Shown here: piece after piece, positions 43,937 through 55,293 of the stretch
Layout of the letters: each line of letters opens with the position of its first letter
Position numbering within the stretch: position 1 is the first letter of the stretch
NCBI GenBank assembly: GCA_030323885.1
Contig: CM059194.1
Coordinates: forward strand, 28,430,363 to 28,494,362
Direction of reading: 5' to 3'
Source of the DNA: Branchipolynoe longqiensis
Lineage: Eukaryota; Annelida; Polychaeta; Phyllodocida; Polynoidae
DNA: 64,000 nucleotides
Translations under genes and position numbers: made by a program
Notes under the pieces: model-generated
Seen by the model: only the letters and a program-made list of their open reading frames with translations
Database searches by the model: none
Told to the model about the DNA's origin: nothing

Positions 43937-45250
43937 CGGGTCACACCTGTGAAGGCATCTGTTTTCACGTAGGTATGGACGGCGCTGGAGCGCCAATTGC
44001 CCACGCAGGCGCAGGCCTGAGCTGCGCTGCGGCGGGGTCTGTGGAGGGTGTAATCGTCCGGGAGGGTATGTCCGTGTCGGGAAAGTGCCGTTCGCAGGGC
44101 ACGTGTGAGGGTCCGGGCCGTTAGGTTTGTTTGTTTGTTGTTTTACATCCTAGCAACATCTAAGGTCATATCATTACGGGTAACGATGTGTGACAGTGCG
44201 CACTCATGGTGACTTTATAGTGCTGCCCCACTGAAATACCAGGCCACCAGCACCATGACCTGATATCCCACTCAGTCACATTATCGTGACACTGAGCCAA
44301 CCAGTCCTTGTCCTATCCTAATAATGCCGAGCGCCAGGCTAGGAAGCAACAAGTATCAATTTTAAAGTCATTGGTTTGACTCGACCAGGGTTCGAACCCA
44401 CGACCCCACAATCTACGAACACGGGACATCCCGTCTGGTCCCGGGCCGTTAGGGGGCTACCGCTCAGTGTCAGGAAAGCGAGTTGGTCAGCGGTGGTGTC
44501 AGTGTGCTTCTTGTAGCGTCTCCATGCACGTATCGGACAGCATTTGGAGAACGGGATCCGAGGTAGGTGTATGGTGAACCCGTCGGAGTCTGTCTTGGAG
44601 GTCTTAGTCGAGCGAACCTGAACCACCAGGTGGGTGCCGCTCCCCATATGGTATGGCCGGGGTCGTTGGTGCGCCCGAGAGTCAGGAGGTTCCCATGTCA
44701 CAAGAGGGTAAAGAATTCCAGCAACAGTGTGGATGTTAGCACCCAGGCACAGGGACCCACCGAACGGAGGTAACATACCACTGAGAGCAATTGGGGCACT
44801 GTGAGCAGGGGTGCCTGCTGAACCAGGTGGGTGGAGGTCCGGAAGACCCCCCCCGCCCCCCCGCTTCACTATGGATACCAGGTAAGTGTCAAAACTCTAC
44901 ACCCTCCCGTCGGTGAGGTCGACCCAAGTCCGAGGTAATTCATCAAGGGGCCCGGGGACCTCAAGGTGGCGCTGAGGTGGACAAGGTAGGTTGCGACGTC
45001 AAGCTGGGTAGGTCTTGCAGAGTTAAAGTCCATCTCACGGGCATGCTGATGGTAGGTGGCCGTCTGTAGTCACTTGTTCTTCCAGGTCCCACGGGCGAGG
45101 CCCGCCCTGAACAGAGCTGAATATCATGTTGGTTTGTTGTTTTACATCCTAGCAACATCTCAGTTGGTGTCCGTGTATTCCTGGGGAGAGAGAGGCAAAG
45201 TTAGGATCTCTCCAGGCTAAACAGTGTTAGTCAAGAACGAGTTGTCATGG
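43930..45250 (-). pseudogene. YR retrotransposon 2 tyrosine recombinase, interrupted by a SINE
   Basis: The upstream half (about 44820-44455) contains a YR-like block: STKTSKTDSDGFTIHLPRIP followed by CCPIRAWRRYKKHTD and AFLTLSGSPLTAR. After the SINE at 44126-44440 the protein resumes with TRALRTALSRHGHTLPDDYT, LHRPRRSAAQAC (His and Arg of the active site), then GNWRSSAVHTYVKTD with the Trp and Tyr, ending RALSNLFG near 43925. About 13 residues between the HxxR and the Trp are missing relative to element 1. Inactive because of the SINE and other breaks. Confidence 0.75.
44126..44440 (-). mobile_element. SINE family A inserted in the YR gene
   Basis: A complete copy flanked by the 13-bp duplication CCGGGCCGTTAGG (44113-44125 and 44441-44453). 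It splits the tyrosine recombinase gene of element 2. Confidence 0.9.
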
Positions 45251-45299
45251 AGTACCCTCACGCGCATGAGGTGCATGTCGTCGACCAACTGGTTTGTTC

Positions 45300-46950
45300 T
45301 TCGGCAAGCGAGGTGGTCAAAGGGGCGCTACTGAGTGTGTCGGCGAACTCAAGGTCGACCCCGGGCTTATGGACAACCTGCACTTCGCAAGAGTTCAGTG
45401 CAGCAAACTTCCATAGGCCCTGGTGCACCCACACAAGACGGGGTGCCGGCGCCGGAGTCGAGGACCATCTGGGAGGCCTGGTTGTTGGTGTTAATGACCA
45501 TTGCGTACTCCTGGGGGTTGGGTGGCGTGAGGGCCTGAAGGGCGATGATGAGGTTTATGGCCTCAAGTTGGCTGATGTGGTGTCCACTATTGAAGAAGTC
45601 TTGGTGGTACTCTTCCTTTATGTAGCCTGAAGGTAAGTAGGCTCCCACAGTGAGGAGTGAGGAGTCGCACTCGATCACCCACTCATGCTTCGGGGGTGGG
45701 CGAAGGTGGACAACTCCGCTAGCAGCCTCGCCATATTCAATGTTTGTTTGTTTGTTTGTTGTTGTTTTACGTCCTAGCAACATCTAAGGTCATATCAGGA
45801 CGGGTACCGACTTGTGACAGTGTGCACTCATGGCAATTTTATAGTGCTGTCCCACTGGGAAACCAGGCCGCCGGCACCATGACCTGGTATCCCACTCAGT
45901 CACATTATCCTGACACTGAGCACACCATTCCTTGCCATATCCTAATAATGCCGAGCGCCTGGCTAGGAAGCGACAAGTATCAATTTTAAAGTCATTGGTT
46001 TGACTCAACCGGGACTCGAACCCACGATCCCACGATCTACCAGCATGGGAGACGGACGCTCTAACTCATTCGGCCATCCTGTCTGGTTGCCATATTCAAG
46101 GAACCAGGCTATATCGCCAAGCATCTCCTCAGTGATGGGGTGCTTCCCAATGTGTGGTGCATTCCTGAGACCCAAGGATTCTGTTCATAAACCTCCGGGC
46201 TAGCCGAAAGCACTTCGCGACGTGTTGGCATCGCCCAACTAAGCGCTGGAGGTCCTTCGTGGAGGCTCGGGATCCAGGGACCCAGGTGGCGCGCTACTGG
46301 ATGACCTCAGCCAGCTTGCATGGTGGGATTCATACCATCATGTCATCGGTGTCGATGGTGAAACCAAGCCACTCGAGGTTCTTTGTGGGAGGGACACACT
46401 TTGAGGGTGATAAGGCGAGGCTAAGGTCTTCTGCGAGCTCGACCGCATCGACCGTAGGCCTTCACTGCGTCCTCCTCTGTGGCAGCCGCCCCGACAAAGT
46501 CATCGAGGCAACAGAGGATGAAATGGTTGTTCCGCCGCAGCAGGTATACCACTGCGTTTGAAGTTCTTGCAGAGGCCATGGTGGAGGTCCTTCACCCGAA
46601 TGGGGGTGCTATGTCATAATGTCTGTCCATCTAGGGGGATCTCCAGCAGGGGTACAGACAGGGGGCATGTCCGCAGCTGTCTGTAGGCCCTGGTGAGGTC
46701 TATGGACCATATGTATGTGCCTTTGCCGGGGCAGGTGACCTCATCGGTGAGGTCAACGATGCTGGGTAAGATGTAGGTTACTGGTCTGCCTTGATAATAC
46801 CCTTTACGAATACCTGAGTTGATGCTTGCACCCCTTGGGTAGCTTAGGTCGACGATGATCCGGTGCTCGTTAGTGTTTTTCTTGGTGTGGGTCATCATCG
46901 GGCTCGTCTGCGCCCAAGGGGTGAAGGGAGGGTCGGGGGAGGTTCATTCC
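45300..46950 (-). pseudogene. YR retrotransposon 2 reverse transcriptase-RNase H, interrupted by a SINE
   Basis: The N-terminal palm begins near 46900: HRIIVDLSYPRGASINSGIR, then TYIWSIDLTRAYRQLRT with the first Asp. The active-site region FILCCLDDFVG lies at about 46495-46530. RNase H motifs follow at about 45690-45370: VIECDSSLLTVGAYLPSG, QLEAINLIIALQAL and VINTNNQAS. In the last motif the expected Asp of TDN is Asn, a likely loss of function. A SINE at 45741-46088 separates the RT and RNase H parts. Several frameshifts. Confidence 0.8.
45741..46088 (-). mobile_element. SINE family A inserted in the RT-RNase H gene
   Basis: A complete copy with its tRNA-like head at the right (reverse complement of GGATGGCCGAATGAGTTAGA). 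It is flanked by the 11-bp duplication GCCATATTCAA (45730-45740 and 46089-46099). A short SINE-A tail fragment also lies at about 45125-45165. Confidence 0.9.
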
Positions 46951-47559
46951 AGGCCGTTCCGGGGTCATTAAGGCGGTGTCCATTGGTAGCGACGTATCTG
47001 TGGCCGCCGGCTTTATGGTCGTTAGTGTCGGCGGTGGCAGTGGGCAGTCGTGCGGTGTCGGGTAGGCAGTCGCATGGGGTGTCGTCTTCCAGGAGATGAG
47101 GTGGCCTCGTGTTTGTCCCGAACGTGGAGGTCGTTGGGTATGGTGGGTGTCTGGGGGGGGGGGGGGGGCTGCTCGCCTGGCCGGCCGTGTGTGGGTGGGT
47201 GTGTATGGGTCGGTCTGGTCGCATCGCGTGTCCATATGGTAGGGTTTTGCTGGGAACGTTGCGTGCCGCATGCATAGGGTCAGTGTGTGGGTGTGTGTGG
47301 GTGGATTGGTCTGGTCAAGTCACATCCCCACATGGTGGGCTTTGGCGGGAGCGTCTGGCGGTGCCGTGTGGGTAGGCTCCATGTCGCAGCCGCTATGTCT
47401 ATCGGGGGTGTTTAAGCTCCACATGCGCGGCGGTTTTGTGGAGCCATCGGGTTGCTGATTATATACTAGAGTCAGGGCTGCTACTCTCGGTAGTTCGGGG
47501 GGAGGGGGGGTGGGGGGGGGAGGGGTCTTGTGCGGCATTCTGCTCGGCCTGACCATGGC

Positions 47560-48837
47560 CAGTTAGCAAAAATCCACTTTGGTTGCTTCCTCATTCTCCG
47601 CTGCCGCTGCCTTCTTGTCCATCTGTCGTTTTTTATTATTGCACTCTTGCTCCTTGTGTGGGTTCGCCTTTTTATATTTATTGGCGCACCACATGCACAA
47701 ATCGCTCACTGCCCAGGTCGTGCGAGCTGGTGAAGCCGCAGTCGATTCCCCAGTTCCACCTGTGGCAGGGGCGGCCATCGGTGTTGGTACGTTTGTACGG
47801 GGTGCTCGACAACGGGGCCGCCTGTACGTCGGTACGGCTGGTGTAGGAACGGTACGGGTAGTCGGATTTAGCGGATCGTTATTCTTCCTCTTTCCGTATC
47901 CCTGAGAGGCACGCTCCCCGTTGTAGGTCTTTTATGCCTTGTGCATCGCGCCATCCCTTGGGGAGTCGTCCGTCATCAATCATGGCGAACATTTTTTCCA
48001 ACCATGCCAGACACATGTCCCACTGACATTCTGAAGCCATCTCAAAGATCTCATCCTGGTGGTCCAGCATGGGTTTCACCCAGGAGTGGGGTACTTTGGG
48101 GTGCTTACACATTCGTGACAGGGCCGCATTCGTGCCAGTTACTTTCCCCCAGGCCTACCTTGCCTTTCCTTTTGTCACGTATCACGTAGGTGTGTGGAAT
48201 AAGGGGCTTCCTACCTCTCTTCTTTGATCTGCCATTGGAGTTGGAGTCGACGATTGCTTCAATGACCTGGTGGCGTGCGTCGTCGTCGCTGGAGGACGAT
48301 ACCAGTGTGTGTCGTGTTTCTCTGCTCCTCCGGTGTCTGGTCCGTTCGCCGGAGGTCGACCTGTCGCGGCGGACTCGCACTGTCCGGGCATTGCTGCGCC
48401 GCGAGTTGGTTGATCTCGGACGCGGTGAGCGGCCACGTGCCATGTCTGGCGACCTTGATGAGTCCTTAGTGGTGCGTCTCCTTCGTTTCGCGACAGACCT
48501 GTCGTTCGACGAGTTGCTCTTGGATCATCGCTGCCGCTTTGCGGTTTCCAGTGCCTCCATTTGATCGCTCATCGATTTTGCGAACTGTACCCATTGTTCT
48601 ATGGAGTCGGTCATAGACTGTCACAGGAGGGAGAGGTGCGCCACTACAGACCCATCGTCACCGCTCGTATCGTCGTGCGGTGCGGGAGTGGCTGGTTTCT
48701 TCGCCACGACTGAACGTGGTCGGCCGCGCTGTCGCGGGGTGCATATGGTGTCGGCTGTGGAGGCGTCTTGGGTGGCGGCTGCGGCTTCGGAGGCTGTGGC
48801 ATGTGGTTTTCCTCTGCGGGAAGGTCGGGTTGGAGAT
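47560..48837 (-). pseudogene. YR retrotransposon 2 gag-like protein
   Basis: It begins right after A1 with GRSPTRPSRRGKPHATASEA, a basic Ser/Thr-rich start. It continues with an Arg/Ser-rich region (RSPRPRSTNSRRSNARTVRV), then the block shared with element 1 (WLEKMFAMIDDGRLPKGWRD at about 47960). It ends with a Cys-rich end LCMWCANKYKKANPHKEQEC. At least two frame changes are needed. The boundary with A1 is CTTTTCTCACCTCAG, which looks like a splice acceptor. The stretch 46950-47560 between gag and RT is G/C homopolymer-rich with no conserved frame. Confidence 0.6.
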
Positions 48838-49131
48838 CTGCCTATCTGAGGTGAGAAAAGGTTGATGGTGCTGTCGGTTTGGGGTCTGGTGGTAAAGTGG
48901 CGTCGTTGGGGGCGGCGGGCCGGAGGTGACGTTAGAGGGGGGGGGGGGGGAGGCCCGGGTACAAGCGGCAGGTCCAAGCGGCGGGTACAAGCGATGGCTA
49001 CCAGCACGCTGGCACCAGTTCTCCAGCTGATTATATTTAAAAGGGGGAACTAAGTGGCAATAGGTCGGGCTGGAGAGTCGGGTGGGATCCCTATGCGTCC
49101 CGTCTCAGTCTCGAATTACCCATGTTGCCTA
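48838..49131 (-). repeat. A1 terminal repeat of YR retrotransposon 2
   Basis: Starts (on -) GGTCATGTTGCATAGGCAAC, as does A2 (GGTCATGTTGCATAGGCATC) and the solo unit at 8847. Confidence 0.85.
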
Positions 49132-50284
49132 TGCAACATGACCAATGATGTGATTAAAATTTAAATTGCCTTTAGCAGGCAGCCTCAAACATCAGGCATT
49201 GCAGAATCATGAAAAATGTGTGTAAAATTGAATGCAAAAATCAAATATTAAAAAATCCATAAATCAGGGACTAATAGACCAATTTTCCATTATTATATAT
49301 ATTTGTAATCAGAATGATAAGAGCTTTCCAACTGTACCATTTGCAAATTAACTTAATGAAAAGAAAAATTCAGTTTGGAGTACCTAGTATTAGTAGTAGT
49401 AGTATTAGTAGTATGAGTAGTAGTTTTGTTGTGTTTTTCTTTACTAAAATGTACTTTTTTCAGTAAATAATGCCTTTTGTCAATGCCAGAGCACTGGTCT
49501 GATAGCCGTTCAGTACAATTTGTTGGTACATAAATGAAACTATCAGTTGCAATAATAAGCACATGTAAATCCTGTTTGATAAGTATTATACATAATATAA
49601 ATGAACTATTAGTGGTAATAGTAACTGCATACAATTCCAGTTCAACAAAAGTATTATGCTTTTGGTGAATATGCATCACATGGTATTGCATGATTCTAGA
49701 AATGTCTTTAAACATTTCTTTCTTCCTTTGTTTTTCTCTCTATTAGTACTAATAGTAGTGGTATTAGTAGCAGTATTAGTATTAGTATTGCTACTAGTAG
49801 TGGTATTAGTATTGGTATTAGTAGTGGTATTAGTAGCAGTATTAGTATTATCAGCGGTATTAGTAGTGCCATTAGTAGTGGTATTAGTATTGGTATTAGT
49901 ATTGGTATTAGTAGCAGTATTAGTATTAGTAGTGGTATTAGTAGTGGTATTAGTAGTGGTATTAGTAGCAGTATTAGTGGTAGTATTAGTAGTGGTATTA
50001 GTGGTAGTATTAGTAGCAGCAGTAGTATTAATAGTAGTAGTAATATAATAGAATATATGTCTGAAATAAATATTAATTTTCATGAAACTACTTTCAGCAT
50101 TAACGCTGGGGGTGCCGCTCGAGCAGCATTAATCTAAAAAAACAAATATTACATCTAAATTAGTCATTATAAATTATTCCAAGTATTAATATTCAAATAT
50201 ACACTGCTAATCCAAAGGGCGCGGTCCTATCCTTAGAGAATGCATGAAGGCAGATGTACATTAGTTGTATTTTTTTTTTAAGTA
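49132..50284. repeat. Dispersed repeat R copy 2 and a TAGTAGTGGTATTAG minisatellite
   Basis: The inverted copy of repeat family R lies at about 49420-49690. A degenerate TAG/TGGTAT repeat (AGTAGTGGTATTAGTATTGG and variants) lies at about 49742-50045, with a short version at 49388-49425. Frames over it (VLVVVLV, TNTTTNT) are artefacts. Confidence 0.75.
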
Positions 50285-50756
50285 CAGAATGACCCCGTTA
50301 TAACGCGATCGTTCAGGTCCATAAAATGCGATTCCGATAAAATCGGGGTTCAGTTTCCTGAATTGTGCATGTTACCTGGTAACATGGGTAATTCATAACA
50401 TTTTTTTTATTTTTTATTTTAGTAGCCTATGTTAGTTTTTTTGGGCCCTCTTGGCATTGTATTTTTGTTCTATTCTTATTACTATGTTAGTTGTTTTCTT
50501 AAGGTTCTATGTTAGTGTTTTGGGGTTTTCTTGGGAAGAGTTTTCCCGCTTTTTTCTACTTAATTCTATACTAGCCTATTTTATTTACATGTCCATAGGC
50601 CTGTATGTAATAGGTGGTTGAGTTATGTTTGTTTGAATTTGATTTGATTTATATTGTTGTTGGATATGTTATCTGGCTTTTATATTTCTGGTTATCCCGC
50701 CCTGGGCTGTCCAGTTGGTGGGCCGTGACATATCACCTGCCCCCTTGTGGTGCAGT

Positions 50757-53590
50757 TCAGTTGGGGTTCCCAGTTTTTATTTTGCACAGATATTTGTTGT
50801 ACGTTTTTAGGTCAGGGATTTGTCTTTCTTTCACTGTTTGCACATTCCATGCCTTGGCGGCCATTTCCAGTGTGCTCCTTACATGGGCTTTGATCTGGCT
50901 TCTGGTCTGTCTTAGTAGTGGTGCCTTGCTTGCTCTGGTGTCCCTTAGTGGTTGGGTTAGACACTTAATGTCTTGGCTATATCCATATGCTAATGTTTTT
51001 AGGTGGATTATCCTTCTGTTTTCTAGTAGCTTTACTTTAGTTCTTTTGTGTAGGTCATAAGTGGGGTGTAGTTTGTCTACTTTCAGGCATATTTTCAGGG
51101 CCCTATTTTGTATTATCTGCAATTTTTTAAGTAGCTCTTTTTTAGCACCCATGTAGATTACATCCCCATAGTCAAAGTAGGGGAGTACCATGCCTTTGAA
51201 GATTTTTATTGACATATCTTGTGTCATATAGTTTCTTAGTTTAGCAAATAGCCATAGTTTGTGATTTACTTTTGTATGATTTTTGTTAAACACAGATTGT
51301 AGTTTAGCTGGCTATCCAGTTCTAGGCCTAGATATTTGTAGTGATTTACACTTTCCAGTGTTTGGTTTCCTAGTGTGCATTGTAGGTTTCTTCCTGTGAT
51401 TGCTGTATGTGAGAAGAGTACTGTTTTAGATTTATTTGCATTGATGGTTATTTTATTGGATTCACGCCAGCTGTCCAGATTTAGCAGGAAGTTGTTCAGT
51501 TTGGTAGCTACCTCCTCTACTGTGCTTCCTTCTGAATATATGACAGTGTCATCCGCATATAGCTGGAGACATTCTGTCTCCAGCCATTTTTCTAGGTCAT
51601 TTATGTATAGTATAAATAGCAGTGGTCCCAGGACTGATCCTTGGGGTACACCACAGGTGATAGTTTGTTGGTCTGAGAGTGTACCATTTACTTTAGTTTT
51701 TTGCTGCCTGTTGTTTAGGTAGCATTTTATCCAGTTTATTGATTTGGATTTAATGCCCATGTTGTTTAATTTTCTTATTAATATGATGTGGTCTACAGTG
51801 TCAAAGGCTTTGCTGAAGTCGATGAACGCTGCTCCAACTAATTTCTTTTGGTTCAATGATGCCAGCACATCACTTGTTAGGTTTGCTATTGTTTTTGATG
51901 TGGAGTGGAGTTTTCTGAAACCTCCTTGCCTCTTGTTTAGTATATTAGTTTTTTCCAGGTGCGCATTTATGTGCCTGTGAAATATTTTTTCAATTAGCTT
52001 GCCTGGTGTTTACAAGATTGATATTGGTCTGTAGTTCCCCATGTTTTGTTTGTCACCACTTTTGTATATGGGAGTGATGGTTGCCATCTTCCATGCTGTG
52101 ATGAAGTGTCCCTGCTCAAATGATATGTTGAACAGGTCGACCATGGTATCTGGGATGCCTCTTTTAGTATTTTTGTGGGGATTCCATCTATTCCACTTGG
52201 TTTGTTTTCATCTATGTCATTTATTAGCTGTGTTAGTTCTTTTAGGTCAGTTTTGCAGGTGGGGATTTCATCCTGGATATTTTCTGACTTGTTTTCCCAG
52301 ATTCTTGTGAATTTCTTTGATAACCTTTGTCCTACCATGGCAAAGTGTGTATTTAGTTTGTTTGCTGCATCACTATCTGTGTGCGTATTTCCATCCTTAT
52401 CCTGGAAGCTTATCCGTTCTTCTATCTTATTTTTAGGGAATAGTAAACTTACATTTTTCCAGAACTTATTTGCGTTGCTTCCCCAGTCCTTGTCTTGTTT
52501 TATTATATATTTCTTTGTTGCTGCCCTTACTGCTTTGAGGGAGTTGTTTCATAGGCCCTTTTATCCTCTGGGTCTTTAGTATGTTTCACTTTGTCACCCA
52601 GCCTTCGTTTTGTTGCAATATGCGTTAACAGTTCCCTGTCTACCCACGGGTCTTGGTTTCTCTGTATTTTTAGTTTCTTTATGGGACACATCTCTTCTAA
52701 TGATTGTTTTATTTCTGTGACAATGTTATTCCAGTAGATATCAGGGTCATCTCTGTCTGTTGTGAGGTCCATATTTTCATATAGGCGGTTTTGTAGTGTT
52801 TCTTTTGAGTAGTTCTTTTGGGATCTGCCCATCTTATATATATATTGGCTTGTGCTTTTGAGTTTTTTCCTCGTTACATATATTAGCTCATGGTCACTTA
52901 TACCCCAGCTTCTAGTGCCCCATTTTGTGGCATGGTTTGAGTTGGTTAGTACTAGGTCAATTGTTGAGCTATTGTTTCCTAGTCTTATGCTGTCTGTAAT
53001 AAGTTGCTGTAGCCCTAGGATTTTGATAGTGGTTTGTAGCATTAGTTTATTTTTGTCGTTGCTACTGTAGTTTATGTTGTAGTCCCCTAGCACAAAGATT
53101 TCTGCATTTGTTAGTTTTCTCACTGTATTTATACTTTTCTCTAGAGTTTGAAGGAATGTTTCAATGTCCCCGGATGGTGGTCTGTAGAGGCTTGCTATGG
53201 CTATGTTAGCCTGCTTCTCATTTTTTATTAGGCACCATAGTAGCTCCAGGTGTTCATTTGAGTTGTTTGCTATTTTTAGGGCCTCAGTGTCTAGATTTTT
53301 TTAGGTTTTGCAGTAGATTGCAACCCCTCCACCTTTTTTTGTTAGGTTTGCTATGTTAATTTGCTGTCTGTCATTACGTACAAGCCTATATCCTTCTATG
53401 TTGAGGGTGTTGTCTTGATGTCTCTCAGTGAACCATGTTTCTGACAGTGTTAAAACATCAAGATTTTCATTTTTAGGTGCATTTTTATTGTGTCTATTTT
53501 ATTGGATGCACTCTGGCAGTTTAGGTGGGCAAAGTGCGTGCCCCTTCCCAGCCTGCATTCAATTTCATCTACCATCTTTCTTTACCTTTA
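50757..53590 (-). pseudogene. LINE ORF2: APE-type endonuclease and reverse transcriptase
   Basis: The enzyme nicks target DNA and reverse-transcribes the element. The endonuclease starts near 53570 (HFAHLNCQSASNKIDTIKMH). It has TWFTERHQDNTLNIEGYRL, KKGGGVAIYCKT, IAIASLYRPPSGDIETFLQT, IFVLGDYNINYSS and STIDLVLTN followed by WGISDHELIYV (the SDH motif). The RT has IDENKPSGIDGIPTKIL (about 52220), AAFIDFSKAFDTVDHIILIR, ITCGVPQGSVLGPLLFILYI, CLQLYADDTVIYSEG (YADD) and NHYKYLGLELDSQLN. The C-terminal region is GMVLPYFDYGDVIYMG ... IQNRALKICLKVDKLHPTYD and ends at 50757. At least four frame changes or stops interrupt it (for example near 53300, 52500, 51950 and 51280). All catalytic motifs are recognisable. 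Confidence 0.85.
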
Positions 53591-53793
53591 GGTTTGGCGT
53601 TTGTTAGATTTCGCGAGTTTTTAACGTTGTTTAGATTGTTTTATGGGCGTATGGGCTGGTGCATACAGTACATATGCCCTGTTTTGTTATATATAGTTTG
53701 ATACATAATTAATAAGTTATTTTGCTGTTTTGCTTGCTTGGGTTTACTGTGTCTATTTTATATTTACTTTATTTTGCTTATTAATTTTGGTTT

Positions 53794-55293
53794 CTATTCT
53801 TTAGCGTTTGTGAGGCTTACCTTGACTTTTTGTAGGATTTCTCCCATTCTATTCTTGTATCCCTGTTTGACTGTTTCCCCTTCACTGGCACTGTCCAGGA
53901 ACCTACCTGAGCCCCAGTATGGGCACTTTGTGCACTCTCTGAATGCATTGCCTGGAGCATTGATTAATTTTTTCTTAATTTCTCATTTTGAGTGAATTTC
54001 GCACATACGATGTCTTCCAGGACTTTTTCGTTGGTTTTGCACCATTCTGGCGATCTCCATATTTTCTTGGCCATTGCCTTTATCATGTATGGATTTTCTG
54101 CATTGTCTATCAGCCTCATTAGGTCATGTTTGTCATGAAATTTGGCCATGATAGAACAGTAGTATTGTTCGGCTGATGTGTATTTCTTTCCGTCTTTGCC
54201 TGTGATCTTGCATGCGTATAGGTTGCTGAAGGGGGAGTTGTGCCCTTGGAAGGATACTCCCCAGGCATGTTCCCTGGTTGCTGCTTTTTCCGGGGTGATT
54301 TCTTCTATTTCTATTTTTTCGAACTCATTGGGCGAGTACATCTTCCCGTTTATCTCGATATTGCACCCTCTCATCTTGACCATTTCTATCTTCTCATTTT
54401 TGCTTTTGTTTTCAACGGCCAGTGTGTACATTAATTGTACTGTCTTTTCACTCAGCATTTCTGCTTCTGTCCTGATTGGCCTGATTGATACTTTGTTATA
54501 GTCTTTTTTGGTTTGTAGAGTTTTCTTTTTTTGGAAGAGTTCTTTTCTCTGCGATTCTTTTTCTAGTTGGAGTCTGATGCTCCTTGGCCTATCTAGGGTT
54601 TTTTCGTTGCTCTGTGGGGATGCCTCTTCAGGCTTCTGGTTTTGGCTTTTGCCTTCTGTCTGCTCCATGTCTGCCTCACTCTTTTTTAGTGTTTTGTCTT
54701 TTTGTTTTTGTTTCTTCCCTAGACGGTACGCTTTAGTCACTACCGTCCATCCAAAGTCGCAGTCCGCTTCGCTCAGCATGTCTGTGATTGTTTTCTCCAT
54801 GTTTTCGTCCTCTTTTTCAGGGATACCATGCACGACAACGCTGAGCTTTTTGTTTTCATCTTTCTGTGTTGATTTTGGTTTTGGGGCAGGGTCGGTGGGC
54901 ATTTTGTTTATTTCAGTGGGTGTTTTCCTTGCATCATTGGTGGTTTTGTTGGCATTGGTGTTGTTTTCTTTTGTTTTTGAGTTTTTCATACTCTGCTTTG
55001 TACCATGAACACTCTATTTGTAGAGTGCTATATGCCATTTGGAGTGTCTGTAGCCTGCTCTCATATTTATTGTCATCGTCATTGCCATTTGGTTTCGTTT
55101 TGTTGTTTCCATTTCCGGTTGCGCCCATGTCTTTTCCCGTGTTTTTGTCTTCATTTATTTTTTTGCTGTCTCGTGTGAGTTCCTCTTTTACTGTCTGGAT
55201 TGCCAGTTTCACTATATCCTCCTTGCTTAGCTGCTGACTTACGTTTACAGCTGTTTTTGCGACATATTCGGGGTTTTGGTCGTTTCCCGCCAT
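53794..55293 (-). pseudogene. LINE ORF1p: coiled coil, RRM-like core and C-terminal NADAR domain
   Basis: Likely nucleic-acid-binding ORF1p of the LINE. The ATG is at 55293 (MAGNDQNPEYVAKTAVN). A predicted coiled coil (SRLQTLQMAYSTLQIECSWY) is followed by a one-step frame change in the A-rich stretch near 54970. The RRM-like ORF1p core comes next (KLSVVVHGIPEKEDENMEKT, VTKAYRLGKKQ, RPRSIRLQLEKESQRKELFQ, YNKVSIRPIRTEAE). The C-terminal part from about 54290 is a NADAR (YbiA-like) domain: WGVSFQGHNSPFSNLYACKI, DGKKYTSAEQYYCSIMAKF, AENPYMIKAMAKKIWRSPEW, VLEDIVCAKFTQNEKLRK. The frame stops at 53964 owing to one missing A in an A run. The next frame continues at once with the rest of the fold (NAFRECTKCPYWGSGRFL, GYKNRMGEILQKVKVSL) to a stop at 53794. 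The conserved Glu of the SAEQ block and the WG motif are kept. The Asp usually three residues before the Trp is Cys here. NADAR enzymes act on NAD/ADP-ribose-type compounds (family knowledge); the role in a LINE is unknown. Confidence 0.8.

Larger units (their letters stand above)
43323..49131 (-). mobile_element. YR retrotransposon 2 (PAT/Ngaro-like), decayed
   Basis: On the - strand the order is A1 (49131-48838), gag, RT-RNase H, YR, B1 (43936-43772), A2 (43766-43490), B2 (43489-43323): the same split-direct-repeat plan as element 1. A1 and A2 share ATAGGGATCCCACCCGACTC, TTAGTTCCCCCTTTTAAATA and CCGGCCCGCCGCCCCCAA. B1 and B2 share TTGAGTGC, AGAGACTCAAACTTACTACC and TCATTGACCTTGACCT, and carry AATAAAGTGTCAT or a variant. 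The sequences of the repeats and proteins are clearly different from element 1, so this is a separate lineage. Two SINE family A copies with target duplications interrupt it. Confidence 0.85.

Noticed and set aside
49656..50083. Hydrophobic VLVVVLV or Thr/Asn-rich open frames that look like membrane or repeat proteins
   Set aside because: They translate a TAGTGGTATTAG minisatellite.
50614..55237. Several + strand open frames with many Phe/Leu/Ser, resembling membrane proteins
   Set aside because: They are antisense to the A-rich LINE ORF1 and ORF2 on the - strand. T-rich codons create apparent hydrophobic segments.
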